NCBI GenBank assembly: GCA_964430565.1
Contig: CAYSFD010000051.1
Span: 124,001-188,000, forward strand
DNA length: 64,000 nucleotides
Direction: 5' to 3'
Source of the DNA: VBDM01 sp964430565
Lineage (GTDB): Bacteria > Pseudomonadota > Gammaproteobacteria > Burkholderiales > SG8-39
A program made the translations under genes and the position numbers. Numbering within the stretch: the stretch's first letter is position 1; every line of letters begins with the position of its first letter. Positions 8,669 to 17,520 of the stretch are shown piece by piece. Under the pieces are notes generated by a model that worked only from the letters and a program-made list of their open reading frames with translations, ran no database searches and had not been told where the DNA came from.

Positions 8669-9235
8669 TTAATCCCGAACCCCTGCTCTGAGCAACACCA
8701 GGAGCGCGCCGCTTCCCCCCTCATTTGACGGTGCCTGGGAGAAGGCGAGCACCTCATCGCGTTGCGCGAGCCACTGTCGCACCTTTCCCTTCAGCACCGG
8801 CTCGCGCTTGGGTGAACGCAGCCCCTTGCCGTGGATTACGCGAATGCAGCGTAGTCCGCGTTTGAGGCAGGCCCCCAGGAATTTCGCAAGCAGCAACCGC
8901 GCTTGCTCCCGGTTCAGACCGTGCAAGTCCACGAAGTCCTGTACGACCCAGTGCCCTCGTCTCAGTTTGCGCAGCACGTCGCGGCCCAAGCCGTCGCGCA
9001 GGAAGAAGAGCTCCTCGCCGGTCTCGATAGATTGATCCAGAGAGAGAGGCCCGCGCAAGCTCTCCTCGAGCGCATCGTGCACATCGAGCAAGGACTGGAC
9101 GGGGATCGGCGGCGGCGAATTCGCCTCAAGCCGCGTCCGAGGTGGCGATTGGAGCGGTGTCGCGTCGCGCACCGCATCGCGAAACAGCGCGGCCTCGTCC
9201 TCGGGTAAGCCGTCTTCCGCGCGTTTGCGGATCAC
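8669..9235 (-). CDS. Smr domain protein (MutS2-type small nuclease domain)
   Basis: 188 residues from a GTG at 9235. The C-terminal Smr domain (about 95-175) shows the hallmark DLHGLNREQARLLL and IHGKG motifs; the first half is a variable, probably flexible region. Stand-alone Smr proteins of this YdaL/SmrA type have DNA-nicking activity in tested members, but the cellular role is not well defined. The start lies 6 bases after the trxB stop, so the two probably form an operon. It converges with glnB with only 4 bases between stops. Confidence 0.85.
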   Translation of the reverse strand: MIRKRAEDGLPEDEAALFRDAVRDATPLQSPPRTRLEANSPPPIPVQSLLDVHDALEESLRGPLSLDQSIETGEELFFLRDGLGRDVLRKLRRGHWVVQDFVDLHGLNREQARLLLAKFLGACLKRGLRCIRVIHGKGLRSPKREPVLKGKVRQWLAQRDEVLAFSQAPSNEGGSGALLVLLRAGVRD

Positions 9236-9241
9236 GCGCGC

Positions 9242-10189
9242 CTAACGCAGGCCGTCGAGGTATTTTTCAGCGTCGAGCGCCGCGATGCAGCCGCTTCCAG
9301 CGCTGGTCACCGCCTGGCGATAAACATGGTCCTGCACGTCGCCGGCGGCGAACACGCCCGGGGCGCTGGTTGCGCTGGCGTTGCCTTCGCTGCCGCCGCG
9401 AGTGACGATGTATCCACCCTTCATATCAAGTTCGCCTTCGAAGATGCCGGTATTCGGAGTGTGGCCTACGGCGACAAACAATCCCTGTACGTCGAGTTTT
9501 TGCACCGCGCTCGTTTGGACGTCCTTGATGCGGATGCCGTTGACCCCCTTGGCGTCGCCAAGCACCTCATCAAGTACGTGGTTCCAGCGCAGGGTGACGT
9601 TGGCTCGTTCGAAAAGCCTGTTTTGCAGAATTTTCTCGGCTCGGAACTTGTCGCGGCGATGGATCACGGTGACATGGCGCGTAATGTTCGAGAGGTACAG
9701 CGCCTCTTCCACCGCGGTATTTCCTCCGCCGATGACGGCGACGTCTTGACCTTTGTAGAAGAATCCGTCGCAGGTGGCGCACGCGGAGACCCCTTTGCCC
9801 ATGAACCGTGTTTCCGATTCGAGCCCCAGGTAGCGGGCAGAGGCTCCGGTGGCGATGATGAGCGCGTCGCAGGTGTAGTCTCCCGCGTCGCCCTCGAGCC
9901 GGATCGGCCGTTCCCGAAGGTGCGCCTTGTAGATTTGATCGAACACGATCTCGGTTTCGAAGCGCTCGGCGTGCTTCTGGAACCGCTCCATCAGTTCGGG
10001 ACCCTGCACGCCCTTGCTATCCCCGGGCCAGTTGTCGACATCGGTGGTCGTCATCAGCTGCCCGCCGGGAGCGAGCCCCGTGATGACAACCGGTTTCAGG
10101 TTCGCGCGCGCGGCATAGACCGCGGCAGTGTATCCGGCAGGGCCGGATCCGAGTATCAGCAATCGGGAATGCCGGGTTTGTTTTGACAT
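9242..10189 (-). CDS. trxB: Thioredoxin-disulfide reductase
   Basis: 315 residues from the ATG at 10189 (MSKQTRHSRLLILG), the normal TrxB length; the longer upstream frame has no family similarity. FAD-binding GSGPAGYTAAVYAARA at the N-terminus, the redox-active CATC motif in the central NADPH domain, the NADPH-binding GGGNTAVEEALYL and the C-terminal AAGDVQDHVYRQ are all visible. It transfers electrons from NADPH through FAD to thioredoxin in the cytoplasm. It is divergent from the Crp/Fnr-type regulator, with a short 158-base shared promoter region. Confidence 0.95.
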   Translation of the reverse strand: MSKQTRHSRLLILGSGPAGYTAAVYAARANLKPVVITGLAPGGQLMTTTDVDNWPGDSKGVQGPELMERFQKHAERFETEIVFDQIYKAHLRERPIRLEGDAGDYTCDALIIATGASARYLGLESETRFMGKGVSACATCDGFFYKGQDVAVIGGGNTAVEEALYLSNITRHVTVIHRRDKFRAEKILQNRLFERANVTLRWNHVLDEVLGDAKGVNGIRIKDVQTSAVQKLDVQGLFVAVGHTPNTGIFEGELDMKGGYIVTRGGSEGNASATSAPGVFAAGDVQDHVYRQAVTSAGSGCIAALDAEKYLDGLR

Positions 10190-10347
10190 AGCAGCTTTGT
10201 TGGGACGAGAATGCGCCAATTCAATCGCGGAGTGGGTCCGAATTATAGCGCGGGGGGGTCGCCGTCCCGCCCTACCGCCCGGTAGGTCTGGTGGCGCGGG
10301 TCTGCTAAGATAGTCCCGTAGATGTATGGCCCCTGCTAGGAGAACAA

Positions 10348-11022
10348 ATGGTGGCCCCGGCAAACGTGTCAATGCTGCTGCTGCGCAACGTACCGCTCTT
10401 TGCGGTGTTGCCCGAGAACCAGTTGGTCCTGCTCACCAGCGCGGTTACTCGCAAGAGGATTCCCCGCGGCACAGCCATCATCGCCGCGGGCGACGTGACC
10501 GAATCACTTTACGTCGTTGTCGCGGGCCGGCTGAAGGTGATGATCAGCGATGACGAGGGACGCGAGGTGATCCTTGCGATCCTGGGGCCGAACGAGTTTT
10601 TCGGGGAGATGGGCCTCATCGACGATCATCCGCGCTCGGCGAGCGTGGTGGCGATTGAGCCGTGTGAATTGCTTACGCTTTCAAAGCGTGATTTCAAGAA
10701 GTGCCTTCAGGATAATTTCGAAATGGCTATGACCGTCATGCGCGGGCTGGTCAAACGTCTGCGCGAAGCGGATCAGAAGATCGGCAGCCTCGCGCTGATG
10801 GACGTCTACGGGCGGGTTGCGCGTCTGCTGTTGGAAATGTCGGAAGTCGTGGACGGTCAAAAGGTCGTGACCAAGAAGCTTGCGAAACAGGACATCGCCA
10901 AAATGATCGGAGCTTCGCGCGAAATGGTCAGCCGCGTAATGAAAGATCTCCAGGCGGCGGGCTCGATCGAAGTGCGCGCCGGCTCGATCTTCCTGAAGGA
11001 CAGTATCCTGGCGATCGACTGA
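10348..11022 (+). CDS. Crp/Fnr family transcriptional regulator
   Basis: 224 residues, ATG preceded by a good AGGAGA ribosome site. An N-terminal cyclic-nucleotide-binding fold (about 10-125, with FFGEMGLIDDHPRSASV matching the phosphate-binding cassette position) is followed by a long dimerisation helix and a C-terminal winged helix-turn-helix (about 150-215; KLAKQDIAKMIGASREMVSRVMKDL). The N-terminal cysteine cluster of FNR is absent, so it is not an oxygen-sensing iron-sulfur FNR. It occupies the place that lrp has in enteric trxB-lrp-ftsK and may regulate local or global genes; its effector is unknown. Confidence 0.87.
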   Translation: MVAPANVSMLLLRNVPLFAVLPENQLVLLTSAVTRKRIPRGTAIIAAGDVTESLYVVVAGRLKVMISDDEGREVILAILGPNEFFGEMGLIDDHPRSASVVAIEPCELLTLSKRDFKKCLQDNFEMAMTVMRGLVKRLREADQKIGSLALMDVYGRVARLLLEMSEVVDGQKVVTKKLAKQDIAKMIGASREMVSRVMKDLQAAGSIEVRAGSIFLKDSILAID

Positions 11023-11066
11023 GAACCGGTTACGAATGAGGGGCGGTCCCTTCATACCCCCTTAAG

Positions 11067-13334
11067 TTGAAACAGAATCAGGCACCCCTTCCCGGCAAGG
11101 TTGCCGCGCTGCTGCGCGAATCGAGGTTGTTCGTCCTGGTTGCGGCGGCTTTCTATCTTTCCCTGGTCCTGACGACTTTCAACCGGGCAGATCCCGGTTG
11201 GTCTCACAGCCTTGCGGCCGGCGAAATCCGCAACCTCGGCGGGAGAGTGGGTGCCTGGATCGCGGATGTTCTGCTCTCTTGGTTCGGCATCTCGGCCTGG
11301 TGGTGGGTCGCGCTCCTCGCGATGGCTGCGATATGGACCTTCCGGCGTCTGGATGGCGGCTTGATTGGCGACCGGAGGTCGTTCGCCGTCGCACTGATTG
11401 GGTTTTTCGTGCTGCTGCTCGCCTCGAGCGGAATCGAAGCCCTGCGACTTCATTCAATTAAGGTCACGCTTCCCGATACGGCTGGAGCTGGAGGGCTGGT
11501 CGGGGTCGAGGTGGCCAAAGTGCTCCAGGCGGCGTTCGGTTTCACAGGCGCGACGCTGATCTTGTTCACGCTTTGCGTGATGACGCTATCTTTGTTCACC
11601 GGGATCTCCTGGCTGGCGGTCATGGAAAGGGTCGGGGCCGTACTTGAATGGTCCTACCTTTGGACGCTCGAGAGACTGCAGAGCTGGCAGGACCGCAAGG
11701 CCGGGGCGATCGCTGCGGGAAGACGCGAGGCGACGGTAGGGGAAAAGCGCGAGCTGCTGATCGAGGAACACGCGCCGATCCGGATAGAAACCCCGATCGA
11801 AATTCCGAAGTCTGCCAGAGTGCAGAAGGAAAGGCAGGAGCCGCTTTTCCGGGATCTCCCCGATACGCCGCTGCCCCCCATCAGGCTCCTCGATGAAGCC
11901 GCGGGCGACCTTGAAGTCCTTTCACCCGAAACCCTCGAATACACCTCGCGGCTGATCGAAAAGAAACTCGGCGATTTCGGCGTTCAGGTCAGGGTGCTCG
12001 CCGCCTACCCCGGGCCGGTGATCACGCGCTACGAGGTCGAGCCGGCCGTCGGCGTGAAGGGCAGCCAAGTCGTCAACCTCGTGAAGGACCTCGCCCGCGC
12101 TCTGTCCGTGTACAGCATCCGCGTGGTCGAGACCATTCCGGGCAAATCCTGCATGGGACTCGAGATCCCCAATCCGCACCGCCAAGTCGTACGTCTTTCG
12201 GAGATCATCAGCTCGAGGGCCTACCACGAGCTGCATGCGCCGCTCACACTCGCGCTCGGCAAGGATATCGCGGGAAACCCCGTGGTCGTGGATTTGGCCA
12301 AAATGCCCCACGTACTGGTGGCAGGGACTACCGGCTCCGGGAAATCGGTCGCCTTGAACGCGATGATCCTGTCGATTCTCTACAAGTCCGAACCGCGCGA
12401 TGTGCGGCTTATCCTGGTCGATCCGAAGATGCTGGAGCTCTCGGCCTACCAGAACATTCCACACCTGCTCGCGCCGGTCGTCACCGACATGCGGCAGGCG
12501 GCGAACGCTCTCACCTGGTGCATAGGCGAGGTGGAGCGGCGCTACCGGCTGATGACTTGGATCGGAGTGCGCAATCTCTCCGGCTACAACCACAAGGTGG
12601 CCGACGCCGAAAAATCGGGTAGTCCGCTCACGGACCCGGACACGCTCGACTCGGACGAGCCGCAGCCGCTGGAGAAGCTCCCCTGCATTGTTCTCATCAT
12701 CGATGAGCTTGCCGATCTGATGATGGTATCGGGCAGGAAGGTGGAGGAGTTGATCGCGCGCCTGGCGCAGAAAGCGCGCGCTGCGGGCGTTCACCTGATC
12801 CTCGCGACGCAGCGCCCTTCCGTGGACGTGATCACCGGGCTCATCAAGGCGAACATTCCAACGCGCATCGCCTTCCAGGTCTCGAGCAAAGTGGATTCGC
12901 GCACCATCCTCGATCAGCAGGGCGCCGAGTCTCTGATCGGGCAGGGTGACATGCTCTACCTGCCGCCCGGCAGCGGAATGTCCCAGCGCGTGCATGGCGC
13001 CTACGTCGCCGACCAGGAGGTGCACAAAGTCGTCGATTATCTGAAATCACTGGGCAAGCCCGAATACGTCGAGGGGCTGCTCGAGGCCGAGGAAGCTGAA
13101 AGAGGCGAGTCCGGCCTGGGCGAGCAGGGCGGGGAGAACGATCCGCTCTACGATCAAGGCGTGGAGATTGTGCTGCGCACCCGACGCCCGTCGATCTCGC
13201 TCATTCAGCGCCATCTGCGCATCGGCTACAACCGCGCCGCCCGCCTCATCGAGCAGATGGAGCAGGCGGGACTCGTGTCCGCCATGCAATCGAACGGCAA
13301 TCGCGAGGTGTTGGTGCCCGCGAAGGTGGAGTAG
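11067..13334 (+). CDS. ftsK: DNA translocase FtsK
   Basis: 755 residues from a TTG at 11067, the only start that keeps the first membrane helix. About four transmembrane helices occupy residues 20-190. A short charged linker follows (200-290), much shorter than in Escherichia coli. The alpha/beta motor contains Walker A AGTTGSGKSVALN (near 420-430) and Walker B LIIDELADLMM. A C-terminal winged-helix gamma domain (RRPSISLIQRHLRIGYNRAA), which reads KOPS sequences, ends the protein. FtsK couples septum formation to chromosome dimer resolution. lolA follows after 8 bases, an arrangement typical of proteobacteria. Confidence 0.95.
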   Translation: MKQNQAPLPGKVAALLRESRLFVLVAAAFYLSLVLTTFNRADPGWSHSLAAGEIRNLGGRVGAWIADVLLSWFGISAWWWVALLAMAAIWTFRRLDGGLIGDRRSFAVALIGFFVLLLASSGIEALRLHSIKVTLPDTAGAGGLVGVEVAKVLQAAFGFTGATLILFTLCVMTLSLFTGISWLAVMERVGAVLEWSYLWTLERLQSWQDRKAGAIAAGRREATVGEKRELLIEEHAPIRIETPIEIPKSARVQKERQEPLFRDLPDTPLPPIRLLDEAAGDLEVLSPETLEYTSRLIEKKLGDFGVQVRVLAAYPGPVITRYEVEPAVGVKGSQVVNLVKDLARALSVYSIRVVETIPGKSCMGLEIPNPHRQVVRLSEIISSRAYHELHAPLTLALGKDIAGNPVVVDLAKMPHVLVAGTTGSGKSVALNAMILSILYKSEPRDVRLILVDPKMLELSAYQNIPHLLAPVVTDMRQAANALTWCIGEVERRYRLMTWIGVRNLSGYNHKVADAEKSGSPLTDPDTLDSDEPQPLEKLPCIVLIIDELADLMMVSGRKVEELIARLAQKARAAGVHLILATQRPSVDVITGLIKANIPTRIAFQVSSKVDSRTILDQQGAESLIGQGDMLYLPPGSGMSQRVHGAYVADQEVHKVVDYLKSLGKPEYVEGLLEAEEAERGESGLGEQGGENDPLYDQGVEIVLRTRRPSISLIQRHLRIGYNRAARLIEQMEQAGLVSAMQSNGNREVLVPAKVE

Positions 13335-13342
13335 CCGCTCCA

Positions 13343-13978
13343 ATGGCTTTTCGTTCCCGCCTGGCAGCGGTGTCCCTCGGAGCGTTTCTGATGCTCCCGC
13401 TTTCGGCCGTTTCGTCAGCGAGTCTGGAGCGCTTCTCGGAGTTTATCAACCAGACCCTCACCGCGAGGGGCGAATTCGAGCAGAAGATCTTCGATCACAA
13501 CCGCAAGTTGCTGCAGGAGTCGCGCGGTGTGCTCGCGTTCTCGCGGCCCGGAAAATTCCGATGGACCTACGTGAAGCCCTACGCCCAGCTAATCGTGGGC
13601 GATGGATCGAAGATATGGATCTACGACGAGGATCTGAAGCAGGTCACGGTCAAGAAGCTCGACCAGGCGCTGGGCTCGACCCCCGCGGCGCTTCTCGCGG
13701 GGAACAACCAGGCGATGCGGGCATTCAACCTCTCGGACCAGGGAACAAAAGGCGGCCTCGAATGGCTCGAGGCGCTGCCTCGCGACAAGGAAGGCAGCTT
13801 CGAGAGGATTCGCATGGGCTTCGGTGCTTCCGGCCTCGAAATCATGGAACTCCTCGACAGTTTCGGACAGACCACGGTGCTCAGGTTCGTGTCGCTGCAG
13901 CGCAACCCCAAGCTGGATCCCGGGCTGTTTCGCTTCTCCCCTCCCAAGGGTGCCGACGTGATCGGCGATTTCAAATAG
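13343..13978 (+). CDS. lolA: Outer-membrane lipoprotein carrier protein LolA
   Basis: 211 residues with a Sec signal peptide of about 26 residues ending AVSSA. The mature part follows the LolA pattern: LTARGEFEQKI, the hydrophobic FSRPGKFRWTY stretch, VGDGSKIWIYDEDLKQVTV and LGSTPAALLAG. LolA is the periplasmic chaperone that shuttles lipoproteins from LolCDE to the outer membrane, relevant here because the EPS island encodes several large lipoproteins. It sits between ftsK and rarA in a conserved operon. Confidence 0.95.
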   Translation: MAFRSRLAAVSLGAFLMLPLSAVSSASLERFSEFINQTLTARGEFEQKIFDHNRKLLQESRGVLAFSRPGKFRWTYVKPYAQLIVGDGSKIWIYDEDLKQVTVKKLDQALGSTPAALLAGNNQAMRAFNLSDQGTKGGLEWLEALPRDKEGSFERIRMGFGASGLEIMELLDSFGQTTVLRFVSLQRNPKLDPGLFRFSPPKGADVIGDFK

Positions 13979-14000
13979 CGCCTCTTCGCCTGGCAGGCGA

Positions 14001-15314
14001 ATGACCGACTTGTTTCCCGCTTCTGCGCCCGTGCCGCCGCTCGCCGAGGCCTTGCGGCCCAAATCGCTCGACGAATTCGTGGGGCAGCGGCACCTGCTCG
14101 GAGCGGGCAAGCCCTTGCGTCTCGCGTTCGAGTCGGGCAAGCCGCACTCGATGATTCTGTGGGGGCCGCCGGGAGTCGGCAAGACGACGCTCGCCCGTCT
14201 CATGGCCGCTGCCTTCGATGCACAGTTCATCGCGCTTTCGGCGGTCCTCTCCGGCGTAAAGGACATCAAGGACGCGGTACGGCGGGCCGAGGAGGCGCTT
14301 GCGGTATCCGGAAAGAGCACCATCCTTTTTGTCGATGAAGTGCACCGCTTCAACAAAGCGCAGCAGGACGCGTTCCTGCCTTTCGTGGAACAGGGATTGC
14401 TCACTTTCATAGGCGCGACGACCGAGAATCCGTCCTTCGAGGTGATCGGCGCGTTGCTGTCGCGGGTCTCCGTGCATGTGCTCAAGAGCCTTTCGGAGGC
14501 GGAACTCGGAGCGCTGTTCGACCGCGCCGCGCGGGAGGCCCTCTCGGGACTCGAGTTCGACGCAAACGCGCGCGGACAGACGATCGGAATGGCTGACGGC
14601 GACGCGCGCCGCCTACTTAACATGCTTGAACTAATCCAGACCGCTGCGGCGAGCGCCGGCGCGACGAAGATCGACAGCGACTTGGTTCAGAACGCCGTCG
14701 CGCGCGACCTGCGCCGCTTCGACAGGGGCGGTGACGTCTTCTACGACCAGATCTCGGCGCTGCATAAGTCGGTGCGCGGCTCGAATCCCGACGCGTCGCT
14801 TTATTGGCTCGTGCGCATGCTCGACGGGGGCGCAGACCCGCTCTACGTCGGCCGGCGCATGATAAGGATGGCGGTCGAGGACATCGGACTTGCCGATCCG
14901 CGCGCGTTGCGCGTGGCGCTCGACGCCTGCGAGACCTACGAGCGCCTGGGGAGCCCGGAAGGCGAGCTTGCGCTGGCGCAGGCCGCAATCTATCTCGCGT
15001 GCGCGTCGAAATCGAACGCCGCGTACGATGCGTATAATCGAGCGCGCGGTTTCGTGACGGAGGACGGATCGCGGCCGGTGCCCGTGCATCTGCGCAATGC
15101 GCCGACCAAGCTCATGAAGGAACTCGGTTTTGGCCGCGATTATCGCTATGTCCACGACGAGGCCGACGCGTATGCCGCGGGTGAGAATTACTTCCCCGAG
15201 GACATGCCGGCGGTGAAGTGGTACGAGCCGACCGACCGCGGGCTGGAGGCGAAGATTGCTGAGAAGCTCGCCTACCTGCACGGCCTGGATCAATCAGAAA
15301 AGACCAGGAAATAG
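14001..15314 (+). CDS. rarA: Replication-associated recombination protein A (RarA/MgsA), AAA+ ATPase
   Basis: 437 residues, normal for RarA. Walker A is GPPGVGKTT (residues 55-63), Walker B ILFVDEVHRF, sensor 1 IGATTENPSFE, and the C-terminal tetramerisation part contains AVEDIGLADPRAL and GARGFV-like helices. RarA acts at stalled replication forks, interacts with SSB and is related to clamp-loader ATPases. It begins 22 bases after lolA and ends 8 bases before serS. Confidence 0.95.
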   Translation: MTDLFPASAPVPPLAEALRPKSLDEFVGQRHLLGAGKPLRLAFESGKPHSMILWGPPGVGKTTLARLMAAAFDAQFIALSAVLSGVKDIKDAVRRAEEALAVSGKSTILFVDEVHRFNKAQQDAFLPFVEQGLLTFIGATTENPSFEVIGALLSRVSVHVLKSLSEAELGALFDRAAREALSGLEFDANARGQTIGMADGDARRLLNMLELIQTAAASAGATKIDSDLVQNAVARDLRRFDRGGDVFYDQISALHKSVRGSNPDASLYWLVRMLDGGADPLYVGRRMIRMAVEDIGLADPRALRVALDACETYERLGSPEGELALAQAAIYLACASKSNAAYDAYNRARGFVTEDGSRPVPVHLRNAPTKLMKELGFGRDYRYVHDEADAYAAGENYFPEDMPAVKWYEPTDRGLEAKIAEKLAYLHGLDQSEKTRK

Positions 15315-15322
15315 ATACGCCA

Positions 15323-16609
15323 ATGCTCGACCCCCAAATGCTTCGCACCGACATCGAAGCGATCGCGAAGCGGCTTGAAACGCGAGGCATCGAAATGAAT
15401 GCCAAGCGCTTTCAGGACCTCGAAGCTGCGCGAAAAGAGGTCCAGTCGCTCGTCGAAGGGGCGCAGGCCAGTCGCAACAAGCTGGCCAGGGAAATAGGAC
15501 AGGCGAAAGCCAAAGGGGAGGAGGTCAAGGAGCTGTTGGAGAGCAGCGTTCGCACCAACGCAGCTCTCGAGGGAAGCGAGCGGCAACTGGATAAGATCCG
15601 GACCGATCTGCAGGACTACCTCGATGGAATCCCGAACATCCCTCACGAGTCGGTGCCGGTAGGAAAATCCGCCGCGGACAATGTCGAAATCCGTCGGGAC
15701 GGTACGTCGCGACAATTCGGCTTCGCGCCCAGGGACCACGTCGATATCGGCGCCGCGCTGAAGCAACTCGACTTTGAGACCGCGGCCAAGATCGCCGGAG
15801 CGCGCTTCGCCTTGATGAAAGGACCGCTTGCGCGGATGCACCGCGCGATCGCGCAGTTCATGCTCGACCTGCACACCCAGGAGCACGGCTATACCGAGGT
15901 CTATGTACCGTATCTGGTCAACGCGGCCAGCATGCACGGCACGGGGCAACTGCCGAAATTCGAGGCGGACTTGTTCGCCGTGCCGCGCGGGGACGAGGGT
16001 AAGTTCTATCTCATCCCCACGGCTGAAGTTCCGGTGACCAACATCGTGCGCGATGAAATCGTTCCGCTCGAGTCGCTGCCGCTCAAATTCGTGTGCCACT
16101 CGCCGTGTTTCCGCAGCGAAGCGGGCTCCCATGGCAAGGACACTCGCGGGATGATCCGCAACCACCAGTTCGACAAAGTGGAGCTGGTGCAAATCGTACA
16201 TCCTGAAAAATCGTACGAAGCGCTGGAGAACCTCACCGGGCACGCCGAAGAGATCTTGAAGCGTTTGAATCTGCCTTACCGCGTGGTAGCGCTGTGCACC
16301 GGCGATATAGGCTTTGCCGCGGCGAAAACCTACGATATCGAAGTCTGGCTGCCCGGCCAAAACGCGTACCGGGAGATCTCCTCGTGCAGCAACTTCGAGG
16401 CGTTCCAGGCGCGCCGCATGCAGGCGCGCTTCCGTAACGAGAAGGGCAAGCCCGAACTGGTGCACACGCTGAACGGCTCCGGGCTTGCGGTTGGGCGCAC
16501 GCTGATCGCGATCATGGAGAACTATCAGCGAAGCGACGGCGGCGTGGACATTCCGGCGGCGCTTCAGCCCTACATGGCTGATATCAAGGCCTTAGAACTG
16601 CCGCGCTGA
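15323..16609 (+). CDS. serS: Serine--tRNA ligase
   Basis: 428 residues. The N-terminal antiparallel coiled-coil arm that grips the long variable arm of tRNA-Ser is at about 25-100. The class II catalytic core shows motif 2 (FRSEAGSHGKDTRGMIRNHQ) and motif 3 (GLAVGRTLIAIMENYQ). It charges serine and selenocysteine tRNAs. A tRNA-Ser gene lies directly downstream, so enzyme and substrate are adjacent. Confidence 0.96.
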   Translation: MLDPQMLRTDIEAIAKRLETRGIEMNAKRFQDLEAARKEVQSLVEGAQASRNKLAREIGQAKAKGEEVKELLESSVRTNAALEGSERQLDKIRTDLQDYLDGIPNIPHESVPVGKSAADNVEIRRDGTSRQFGFAPRDHVDIGAALKQLDFETAAKIAGARFALMKGPLARMHRAIAQFMLDLHTQEHGYTEVYVPYLVNAASMHGTGQLPKFEADLFAVPRGDEGKFYLIPTAEVPVTNIVRDEIVPLESLPLKFVCHSPCFRSEAGSHGKDTRGMIRNHQFDKVELVQIVHPEKSYEALENLTGHAEEILKRLNLPYRVVALCTGDIGFAAAKTYDIEVWLPGQNAYREISSCSNFEAFQARRMQARFRNEKGKPELVHTLNGSGLAVGRTLIAIMENYQRSDGGVDIPAALQPYMADIKALELPR

Positions 16610-16622
16610 TCCCGGGCGCTGG

Positions 16623-16628
16623 TAAAAT
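16623..16628 (+). promoter_or_regulatory. -10 box for tRNA-Ser
   Basis: TAAAAT lies 10 bases before the mature tRNA 5' end, the usual distance for a tRNA promoter; the -35 region overlaps the end of serS and is not recognisable. Confidence 0.4.
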
Positions 16629-16638
16629 GCGCCCGACC

Positions 16639-16728
16639 GGAGAGGTGACGGAGCGGTTGAACGTGCCGGTCTCGAAAACCGGAATACGCGCAAGCGTATC
16701 GTGGGTTCGAATCCCACCCTCTCCGCCA
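16639..16728 (+). tRNA. tRNA-Ser (anticodon CGA)
   Basis: A 90-base class II tRNA. The acceptor GGAGAGG (16639-16645) pairs with CCTCTCC (16718-16724), followed by discriminator G and an encoded CCA. The anticodon loop reads CTCGAAA, giving CGA, which decodes UCG. A long variable arm (around TACGCGCAAGCGTA) and the T-loop GGTTCGAATCC are clear, as expected for serine. Confidence 0.96.
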
Positions 16729-17219
16729 CCCAATCTATCGAGGTTTGCCACCATCCGTGACGGTCGGCGCCCCCAGGGCGAAGCGGTTCGTCGCGCTCGT
16801 GAAGAATGGCGCTTTAGGGAAAACCCGACATCCTGTAGGGAAAACCCGACATCAACTGTCTGCGATACCTGACAACGCTTTGTCCTGCTAGGAGTTAGAC
16901 TCAAATTGACCAGTCGCATCGGGTTGCGGCGTGGGTGTCCAGTCCGGGCGCGCCCAGCCCCGTCGGTAAGCGCGATCAGCCTGTCGGTTTTCCCACTCAA
17001 CGCCGAAACTACGACAACAAATTCGTGACCGGAGGTGCAAAGTCTCGGTCGAAACGGCCGAGCGGGTCAGATGCCTCGCCTGCCGATTTCTCTCGGTGAC
17101 CTGGTTCTGTGGCCATACCGCCATACTTAGGATGTAAGGCCTTGAATGAAATATCAAAACTTATCCTGAGGGAGGAAGCTGGTGGTGCGCATGCGCGTGG
17201 CTTAGAATCCAACTGACAT
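16729..17219. other. Intergenic region between tRNA-Ser and the EPS island
   Basis: About 490 bases without a convincing gene. Several short open frames on both strands have no ribosome site or family features. It contains a 21-base-period direct repeat at 16815-16853 and then sequence without recognisable structure up to the sigma-54 type promoter. Sitting directly 3' of a tRNA gene it is a plausible integration point, but no tRNA 3'-end repeat, integrase or insertion sequence is visible. Confidence 0.5.
16815..16853 (+). repeat. Tandem 18-bp direct repeat, 21-bp period
   Basis: Two identical copies of TAGGGAAAACCCGACATC (16815-16832 and 16836-16853) separated by CTG. Each contains the near-palindrome GGGAAAACCC. 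The 21-base period is two helical turns, so a dimeric or tandem-binding regulator would contact the same face. It lies about 370-400 bases upstream of the sigma-54 type promoter of the EPS operon, a possible enhancer position. Confidence 0.7.
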
Positions 17220-17234
17220 TGGCACAATCCATGC
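17220..17234 (+). promoter_or_regulatory. Sigma-54 (RpoN) type promoter of the EPS core operon
   Basis: TGGCACAATCCATGC matches the -24/-12 consensus TGGCAC-N5-TTGC at every conserved base except one T, with the obligatory GG and GC ten bases apart. Predicted start is near 17246, giving a leader of about 275 bases before the first EPS gene. Some exosortase-A EPS systems are controlled by the sigma-54-dependent PrsK/PrsR pair, which supports the call. Confidence 0.7.
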
Positions 17235-17520
17235 TGTTGGCATGGATGTCATTTGCCCCCGCTGCCTGTCCGATCATGAACCTGCCGGTACTTGTCGATC
17301 TGAGGGTATTTCGCCGGCGAATCGGCTCGAATCCGAATGGCGTATCGACCGCGGCTCTCGTCGCAGGCGCGGCCGTTGCGCGCCGGGGACCCGTGCGCGA
17401 TCTCCGGCAATCGACAAACGTAAGCACCTGCAGCGCGTATTCGAACACGTACGCGCGCAGGAATCTATTGTGGAAGCAAGCTGCGTCGCTTAGCAGGGAG
17501 CGGGCCGTAGGGAGGGTGCG

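Noticed and set aside
10348..11022. Regulator as an oxygen-sensing FNR
   Set aside because: The N-terminal cysteine cluster required for the 4Fe-4S centre is absent.
16729..17219. Genomic-island attachment site at the tRNA-Ser 3' end
   Set aside because: No duplicate of the tRNA 3' end, no integrase and no transposase were noticed in the window.
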